The notes under the pieces were generated by a model that saw nothing but the letters and a program-made list of their open reading frames with translations, had not been told where the DNA came from and ran no database searches. The position numbers were made by a program, and so were the translations under genes. A stretch of DNA of 9,545 bases from Clostridiales bacterium oral taxon 876 str. F0540 (lineage in GTDB: Bacteria; Bacillota; Clostridia; Clostridiales; Clostridiaceae): contig KE993472.1 in NCBI GenBank assembly GCA_000466585.1, positions 1 to 9,545 of the forward strand, given 5' to 3'. This document shows, piece after piece, positions 1-4,330 of this stretch (its first letter is position 1; every line of letters begins with the position of its first letter).

Positions 1-74
1 ATCTATATTATAATATAAATATAAAATATTATTTTTGATATGATTTTTAATGTTTTTAATGAAAGGATACTATT

Positions 75-941
75 ATGGAATTCTATATTGTAGATGCCTT
101 TACTGATAGATGTTTTAGTGGCAACACAGCTGGTGTAGTTCTGTATGATAGCTGCCATGCAGAACTGATGCAAAAGACAGCTTCTGAGCTAAAATTCTCT
201 GAAACTGCTTTTGTAAAGCAAATATCAGATGATACATTTTATATAAGGTATTTTACCCCAAATGCTGAAGTTGATTTATGCGGCCATGCTACTATAGCTA
301 GTTTTTACGTACTTAAAGATTTAAATTTAGTACATAGCAATAGAAAGTACACCTTAAGAACAAATTCGGAGTACTTATCTGTATATGTAGAAGACAATTA
401 TGTTTTTATGGAGACAAGCCATCCTGAGTCAGGTGGACTATTAAACGATGAAATCTTATTCCGCCTAAGTGATATTATGGGAATAAAAGCTTATGATATT
501 GGCGATTTTAATTTTGCTTTAAAACCTGAAATAATATCAACAGGTCTTTACGATATAATGCTTCCTGTAAAAACATCAAATATATTAAGCAGCATAAGGC
601 CAAACTTTGAAGCTTTATCAAATCTATCAGAAGTTCTTAAAGTCGTTGGGGTTCATGCTTTCACATTAGACAGTACTGAAAGTACTGCTGCCTGCAGAAA
701 CTTTGCGCCTCTTTATGGGATTAATGAAGAATGTGCTACTGGTACTTCAAATGCCTCTCTAACCTTTTATCTATATAAAAACAAAGTAATACAAAATGTT
801 GATATCCATTATATTTTCAGGCAAGGTGAATCTATGGGACGGCCGTCAAATATAATAACAAAGCTCACATATCCTAATGGTATCAAAGTACTAGTTGGAG
901 GTACGGCTTCTATTATTTCAAAGGGTGAGCTTCTTATATAA
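75..941 (+). CDS. PhzF family isomerase/epimerase-like protein
   Basis: A 288-residue protein of normal length for the PhzF family, whose members have a two-lobed diaminopimelate-epimerase-like fold and are thought to catalyse isomerisation or proton-transfer reactions on small metabolites; the substrate here is unknown. Family signatures are visible: N-terminal YIVDAFTD (4-11) and SGNTAG (15-20), the catalytic glutamate in FSETAFV (E43), DLCGHAT (67-73), ECATGTSN (219-226, the usual D/E-x-ATG loop) and QGESMGRPS (250-258). The ATG at 75 has AAAGGA at 62-67, 7 bases upstream. A TATAAT at 9-14 could be its -10 box, but the -35 would be outside the window, so I do not call the promoter. The gene downstream has its own promoter, so this may be a single-gene unit. 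The family assignment is secure; no phenazine genes are nearby, so a role in phenazine synthesis is not implied. Confidence 0.93.
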   Translation: MEFYIVDAFTDRCFSGNTAGVVLYDSCHAELMQKTASELKFSETAFVKQISDDTFYIRYFTPNAEVDLCGHATIASFYVLKDLNLVHSNRKYTLRTNSEYLSVYVEDNYVFMETSHPESGGLLNDEILFRLSDIMGIKAYDIGDFNFALKPEIISTGLYDIMLPVKTSNILSSIRPNFEALSNLSEVLKVVGVHAFTLDSTESTAACRNFAPLYGINEECATGTSNASLTFYLYKNKVIQNVDIHYIFRQGESMGRPSNIITKLTYPNGIKVLVGGTASIISKGELLI

Positions 942-950
942 TTTTATAAC

Positions 951-979
951 TTGTCAGCTATAAAAATTAACATTATAAT
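951..979 (+). promoter_or_regulatory. Sigma-A promoter for the DUF1836 gene
   Basis: TTGTCA at 951-956 and TATAAT at 974-979 are separated by exactly 17 bases, matching the vegetative consensus with one -35 mismatch. Transcription would begin near 986, leaving a leader of about 25 bases before the TTG start at 1011. This excludes the upstream in-frame starts at 951 and 978, which fall inside the promoter itself. Confidence 0.72.
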
Positions 980-996
980 GGTTGTATTGAAATTTC

Positions 997-1002
997 GGAG
1001 AG
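997..1002 (+). promoter_or_regulatory. Ribosome binding site deciding the TTG start at 1011
   Basis: GGAGAG at 997-1002 lies 8 bases before the TTG at 1011. Neither in-frame candidate upstream (TTG 951, ATG 978) has a comparable Shine-Dalgarno sequence. Confidence 0.75.
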
Positions 1003-1010
1003 TGATTATA

Positions 1011-1610
1011 TTGAAATCAGATAATGAAGAAATATTTAAACTAATAGAAGAAGTATCAAATTATGAAGATATTAAAATTTCTGATATACCCTGTGTTGAT
1101 CTTTATATGGATCAGGTTACGACTTTTTTTGATGAAAAGCTTAAAAACTTAAAAAGAGACAAGGAAGAAAAAATACTGACTAAGACAATGATAAATAATT
1201 ATGCTAAAGCAAAACTTCTGCTTCCTGTAAAAGGGAAAAAATACTCGAAGGAGCAAATGGTACTTCTAGCACTTATCTACAATTTAAAACAAACTCTTTC
1301 AATAAATGATACTGGATTAGTTTTGTCTCCAATAATAAAAAAGCTTACCTCATCTAAAGAAAGTGAAATTGTAGAAGAAATATATAATACTTTTGTTGAA
1401 ATTAATAAACTTCAAATGGAAGAATTCAATCAATGGTTTAAAAATAAGATCGAACTCGTAAATGAAAAGTCTTCTCTAATAGAATCAAATGATGAAGATT
1501 TAGTTCAGCATATTCTTACTGTTTTAATGCTTACGAGCTCTGCAAATATGCAAAAAAGAATGGCAGAAAAAATAATTGATGATTATTTCAAACTTGTGAA
1601 AGAAGAATAA
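1011..1610 (+). CDS. DUF1836 domain protein, putative DNA-binding regulator
   Basis: A 199-residue soluble protein when started at TTG 1011; the start was chosen from the GGAGAG site and the promoter just upstream. It matches the DUF1836 pattern I know from Firmicutes: LTKTMINNYAKAKLLLP (56-72), then KKYSKEQMVLLALIYNLKQTLSI (76-98), in one acidic helical protein. This part resembles a MerR-like winged helix, where TKTMINNY would begin the recognition region and K(Y)S.EQ the next helix. Members are usually annotated as possible transcriptional regulators without a known target, and nothing here adds one. The C-terminal half (about 112-199) is helical and charged, with no recognised motif. It is convergent with the minus-strand gene at 1631 and its TAA sits in the terminator stem. 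The family call is good; the DNA-binding function is inferred. Confidence 0.85.
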   Translation: MKSDNEEIFKLIEEVSNYEDIKISDIPCVDLYMDQVTTFFDEKLKNLKRDKEEKILTKTMINNYAKAKLLLPVKGKKYSKEQMVLLALIYNLKQTLSINDTGLVLSPIIKKLTSSKESEIVEEIYNTFVEINKLQMEEFNQWFKNKIELVNEKSSLIESNDEDLVQHILTVLMLTSSANMQKRMAEKIIDDYFKLVKEE

Positions 1611-1646
1611 ATATCAGCTTAAAAAGATATTTATTCCTCTTTTTTA
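1605..1646. terminator. Intrinsic terminator between convergent genes
   Basis: Perfect 11-bp inverted repeat GAATAAATATC (1605-1615) / GATATTTATTC (1626-1636) with a 10-base loop, followed on the plus strand by CCTCTTTTTTAT. The TAA stops of both convergent genes (1608-1610 plus, 1631-1633 minus) lie within the two stem arms. The T-rich tail is better for the plus-strand gene; on the minus strand the tail is only TTCTTCTTTC, so termination in that direction is less certain. The stem is AT-rich and therefore weak. Confidence 0.65.
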
Positions 1647-2107
1647 TAAAATCTTATTTGTATTTTTATCAGCCTTTTTGTAACTCTAATAACAACAATA
1701 CTGTAGTTATAACCTTTGTCAAATATTTCTTCAAACAGTTCACTAGTATCCTTATCTAAGCTTTCATAGTCGATATTATTTTTGTCTTTAATAAAATATT
1801 TTCCGGATTTTTTATAAATATATAAGTTATCCCATTCTTTAATATTAAAATTCACATTTTCTATATCTAATATAATTCCTCTGCTTAATACCATATTTAT
1901 CAAATTGTTATAAAGACTTTTAAGTTCATTATATTTGTAGACAGTTTTTTCTAAATTGAGTTCGTAGCCCTGTCTTTTTCGTTCTTCTTCTTCGATATTC
2001 TGAGAAAGCTTTAATGCCAAAGCTTCCAGATCCTTAATCTCTTTTTCCTTGCGTTTAACATAATATCTATTTAATAATTTCAAGTTAAAAAAATCATTAC
2101 TTTTCAT
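1631..2107 (-). CDS. Hypothetical protein with N-terminal coiled coil
   Basis: A 158-residue protein I do not recognise. Residues about 15-70 are highly charged and predicted to form a coiled coil (KRKEKEIKDLEALALKLSQ, then a run of E/R/K with spaced leucines). Residues 75-158 look like a small alpha/beta domain ending in alternating hydrophobic strands (YSIVVIRV, LIKIQIRFY). There is no signal peptide, membrane segment or cysteine/histidine cluster, so it is probably cytoplasmic. The ATG at 2107 has only a weak GAG-type ribosome site (GCGAG on the minus strand at about 2116-2120), but no better in-frame start exists nearby. It has a good promoter at 2161-2189 and diverges from another coiled-coil gene. 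Codon usage looks like its neighbours. The gene is likely real; the function is unknown. Confidence 0.75.
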   Translation of the reverse strand: MKSNDFFNLKLLNRYYVKRKEKEIKDLEALALKLSQNIEEEERKRQGYELNLEKTVYKYNELKSLYNNLINMVLSRGIILDIENVNFNIKEWDNLYIYKKSGKYFIKDKNNIDYESLDKDTSELFEEIFDKGYNYSIVVIRVTKRLIKIQIRFYKKEE

Positions 2108-2160
2108 AAAATCAACTCGCTTATAAAGATTTTAATATAATAATTTTAAACTATTATACG

Positions 2161-2189
2161 ATTATATATAGTATACTCGTAAATATCAA
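2161..2189 (-). promoter_or_regulatory. Sigma-A promoter for the minus-strand coiled-coil gene
   Basis: On the minus strand, TTGATA (2189-2184) and TATAAT (2166-2161) are separated by 17 bases. Start of transcription would be near 2154, giving a leader of about 47 bases to the ATG at 2107. A second TATAAT at 2158-2153 has no convincing -35. Confidence 0.6.
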
Positions 2190-2210
2190 TAGATGCTTAA
2201 TAAGCAATAC

Positions 2211-2240
2211 TTAAGAAAACATTTTAATATATACTATAAT
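2211..2240 (+). promoter_or_regulatory. Candidate sigma-A promoter for the small coiled-coil gene
   Basis: TTAAGA (2211-2216), an 18-base spacer and a perfect TATAAT (2235-2240). The -35 matches consensus at only four of six positions. Transcription would start near 2247, just before the GGGGTGG ribosome site, which supports the start at 2268 rather than 2193. Confidence 0.42.
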
Positions 2241-2267
2241 AATGATTTTAGTAAATTGGGGTGGATT

Positions 2268-2558
2268 ATGGACGAACTCAAAATTATAATTATCAATCTG
2301 CTAAATAAAATAAAACTTTTTATATTTAAAATTTACGATAAGTTATTGTTTATGTTTAATAAACAGGCGACACTTCAAAGAATGTATAAGCCTATTCTTG
2401 AAAATAAACAAAACAAGATAGAAACACTAAAAGAAGAGCTAAATTTAATAAAAAAGGAAAATGAAGCTAAAAATAAGAAGCTTTTAGACTTATCTAAAGA
2501 AAATAATATTTTAAACTCCAAAATAGCCTTAATTCAGAACATCTTACTAAAAAAATAG
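2268..2558 (+). CDS. Small hypothetical protein: amphipathic/hydrophobic N-terminus plus coiled coil
   Basis: A 96-residue protein when started at ATG 2268, which follows GGGGTGG at 2258-2264. An in-frame ATG at 2193 would add 25 residues but has no ribosome site and would lie upstream of the candidate promoter. Residues about 4-30 are rich in I, L and F with regularly spaced lysines (IIIINLLNKIKLFIFKIYDK), which suggests an amphipathic or membrane-surface helix rather than a clear transmembrane segment. Residues 45-95 are lysine/glutamate-rich with leucine/isoleucine heptads, so a coiled coil is likely. I do not recognise the family. The layout resembles small membrane-associated scaffold proteins, but that is a guess. 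It ends inside a strong bidirectional terminator shared with the acyltransferase gene. Confidence 0.68.
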   Translation: MDELKIIIINLLNKIKLFIFKIYDKLLFMFNKQATLQRMYKPILENKQNKIETLKEELNLIKKENEAKNKKLLDLSKENNILNSKIALIQNILLKK

Positions 2559-2596
2559 TATATTCCATAGCATTGCTCTATGGAATATACTATTTT
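2552..2596. terminator. Strong bidirectional terminator
   Basis: A perfect 19-bp inverted repeat, 2552-2570 paired with 2578-2596, with a 7-base loop CATTGCT. It is preceded by an A-run (T-run on the minus strand, good for the plsC-like gene) and ends in TTTT for the plus-strand gene. The TAG of the plus-strand gene (2556-2558) is within the left arm, and the TAA of the minus-strand gene (2597-2595) overlaps the outer end of the right arm. Confidence 0.88.
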
Positions 2597-3314
2597 ATAA
2601 TATCTTATTTAAGTTCTTCTGTATGATATCCTTGATGAACTCTGATAAATTATTTTGCTCTTCTTTGCTTAGTCCTCTTGTTTCAATTGGCTTTGAAATT
2701 ATAATATCTACTTTTGAAGCCTTAACTTTTTTTCCTTTTTGAGCTTCAAAAATCTCATAGGTATTATTTATAGTAACCGGTACTATAGGAACTCCTGCTT
2801 TTGTTGCAAGCTTCATTGCACCTTTTTTAAATTCTCCCATATTCGGTCCTTGGCTTCTTGTTCCCTCAGGGTAAATAACCATTGAATATCCTTTTTTTAA
2901 ATTTTCTACTCCTTCAATAATTGATCTAACAGAATCCCTTGGGTCCTCCCTATCCATAAAAACGCAATGTATCTGCTTCATCCAATAGTTAACTGCCGGT
3001 AGCTTCATAAGTTCCTTTTTAGCTATAAACCCAATAGGTTTATTTATAAAACCTAGCATAGCCAATATATCATAATTTGCCTGATGATTACCCACAAAAA
3101 CGCAGCTTCCCTCCGGAATGTTCTCTTCACCAACTACATTTACTGTAGAACCTGTTACATCAACTAAACTTTTAGCCAAGCTTTTAACTTCTTTATAAGC
3201 ATAGCTGTCTATCTCTTCCTGAGTCATATTTTTCTTTAAGATTTGAAATTTAGTTCTTTTAATATATAGCTTTATTAAAAAATATACTCCATAAAAAATC
3301 CATAAATACGGCAT
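2595..3314 (-). CDS. plsC: 1-acyl-sn-glycerol-3-phosphate acyltransferase (PlsC-type lysophospholipid acyltransferase)
   Basis: A 239-residue acyltransferase of normal length for PlsC, which transfers an acyl chain to the sn-2 position of lysophosphatidic acid to make phosphatidic acid at the inner face of the membrane. Motifs in order: a hydrophobic N-terminal anchor (about 3-17); NHQANYD with catalytic His77 and Asp82 (HX4D); the block GFIAKKEL (95-102); FMDREDPRDS (119-128); YPEGTRS (148-154), which binds the phosphate; and GVPIVPVTI (174-182). The ATG at 3314 has AGGAGGA at 3332-3326 on the minus strand with an 11-base spacing, rather long, but no alternative in-frame start sits closer. 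It has a strong promoter (3357-3385) and the 2552-2596 terminator, so it is probably a single-gene unit. The family is certain; exact acceptor specificity is not shown by sequence. Confidence 0.93.
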   Translation of the reverse strand: MPYLWIFYGVYFLIKLYIKRTKFQILKKNMTQEEIDSYAYKEVKSLAKSLVDVTGSTVNVVGEENIPEGSCVFVGNHQANYDILAMLGFINKPIGFIAKKELMKLPAVNYWMKQIHCVFMDREDPRDSVRSIIEGVENLKKGYSMVIYPEGTRSQGPNMGEFKKGAMKLATKAGVPIVPVTINNTYEIFEAQKGKKVKASKVDIIISKPIETRGLSKEEQNNLSEFIKDIIQKNLNKIL

Positions 3315-3356
3315 ACCCTGCGCTGTCCTCCTATAATTATTAGTTTTACATACTTA

Positions 3357-3385
3357 ATTATACAAATTACCTTTATTTATTGCAA
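3357..3385 (-). promoter_or_regulatory. Sigma-A promoter of the plsC-like gene
   Basis: On the minus strand TTGCAA (3385-3380), a 17-base spacer and TATAAT (3362-3357). Transcription would start near 3350, about 35 bases before the ATG at 3314. The -35 hexamer is its own reverse complement. Confidence 0.7.
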
Positions 3386-3408
3386 GCTAATAGCATATAT
3401 GATAGTAT
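3380..3408 (+). promoter_or_regulatory. Candidate promoter of the metallo-beta-lactamase lipoprotein gene
   Basis: The same TTGCAA (3380-3385), read on the plus strand, is 17 bases from TAGTAT (3403-3408), a four-of-six match to the -10 consensus. Transcription from near 3415 would give a short leader containing the AAGGAG at 3422-3427. TATAAA at 3410-3415 is an alternative -10 without a good -35. Confidence 0.35.
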
Positions 3409-3437
3409 GTATAAATATGATAAGGAGCTGATAAATA

Positions 3438-4295
3438 GTGCTTAATTTTAGAAAACCACTTAAGCTGCTTTCTATTATCTTGATATTGGCATTATTTTTT
3501 ACCGGCTGCCAAACATCTGACTCTAATGAAGCTTTTAATTCAAAAAATAAAGGTAAATTAGTTGTTCATTACATAGATGTTGGTCAGGCTGATAGCATAT
3601 TAGTTCAAGTAAATAATAGAAATCTTCTTATAGATGCTGGAAATAATGATGATAAAGATAAAATAATATCATATCTTCAAAAACAAGGTGTTAAAAGGTT
3701 GGATTATGTTGTTGCTACACATCCTCATGAAGATCATATTGGCGGTATGAGTGCAGTTGTCAGAAAATTTCCTATAGGTGACTTTTACGCCCCAAAAGTA
3801 ACAAACACCACTAAAACTTTTGAAAATATGATTACCTCGCTTAATGGAAAGAAAATAAAAGCAGCAAAGGCCGGTGTAGACTTAAATTTAGGTGAAAACA
3901 CAAAATGCGAAATACTTGCTCCAAACAGCGATAAATATGAGGATTTAAATAATTATTCTGCTGTGATTAAAATTACTTACGGCGAAAATAAATTTTTATT
4001 TATGGGGGATGCTGAAAAACTTAGCGAAAACGAAATTTTAAGCAAAAATTTTGATATATCAAGTGATGTAATAAAAATAGGACATCATGGAAGCAGTTCA
4101 TCTTCCGGTAAGGCATTTCTCGATAAGGTATCACCAAAAATTGCTGTAATAAGCTGCGGAAGAAATAATGATTATGGTCACCCGCACAAGGAAACCTTGT
4201 CAGAATTAAAAACCCGAAAAATAACTACTTACAGAACTGATATAGATGGAACTATTGTACTTATAGCTGATGGTAAAAAAATCAGCAAACAATAA
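3438..4295 (+). CDS. ComEC-like metallo-beta-lactamase-fold hydrolase, predicted lipoprotein
   Basis: A 285-residue protein starting at GTG 3438 with AAGGAG at 3422-3427. A lipoprotein signal peptide is visible: basic N-terminus, hydrophobic run 8-21 and lipobox FTGC with the lipidated Cys24, so the mature enzyme should sit on the outer face of the membrane. The rest is one metallo-beta-lactamase domain: YIDVGQADS (45-53), LLIDAG (63-68), the metal-binding THPHEDHIGG (His95, His97, Asp99, His100), FMGDAE with Asp191, IGHHGSS with His216/His217, and YGHPH (246-250). This set is characteristic of the C-terminal hydrolase domain of the DNA-uptake channel protein ComEC/Rec2, but the ComEC membrane channel is absent, so it is a stand-alone enzyme. 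The ComEC-type domain is associated with nuclease or phosphodiesterase activity; the substrate here is unknown and competence is not implied. All metal ligands are intact. It ends at a strong terminator. Confidence 0.92.
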   Translation: MLNFRKPLKLLSIILILALFFTGCQTSDSNEAFNSKNKGKLVVHYIDVGQADSILVQVNNRNLLIDAGNNDDKDKIISYLQKQGVKRLDYVVATHPHEDHIGGMSAVVRKFPIGDFYAPKVTNTTKTFENMITSLNGKKIKAAKAGVDLNLGENTKCEILAPNSDKYEDLNNYSAVIKITYGENKFLFMGDAEKLSENEILSKNFDISSDVIKIGHHGSSSSSGKAFLDKVSPKIAVISCGRNNDYGHPHKETLSELKTRKITTYRTDIDGTIVLIADGKKISKQ

Positions 4296-4299
4296 TCAT

Positions 4300-4330
4300 A
4301 AAGCTCAGCAAAATATGCTGAGCTTTTTTT
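4300..4330 (+). terminator. Intrinsic terminator after the lipoprotein gene
   Basis: AAGCTCAGCA (4301-4310) pairs perfectly with TGCTGAGCTT (4316-4325) around a 5-base loop and runs into seven T residues (4324-4330). It lies between convergent stops. In the minus direction the tail (CTTTATGATTATT) is poorer, so it may only partly terminate the chemoreceptor gene. Confidence 0.9.

Noticed and set aside
672..686. Repeated AGTACT palindromes inside the PhzF gene
   Set aside because: Two short palindromes within conserved coding sequence; chance codon-level repetition is enough to explain them.
2193..2267. Upstream in-frame ATG extending the small coiled-coil protein by 25 residues
   Set aside because: No Shine-Dalgarno sequence, and the extension covers the candidate promoter; the ATG at 2268 has GGGGTGG.
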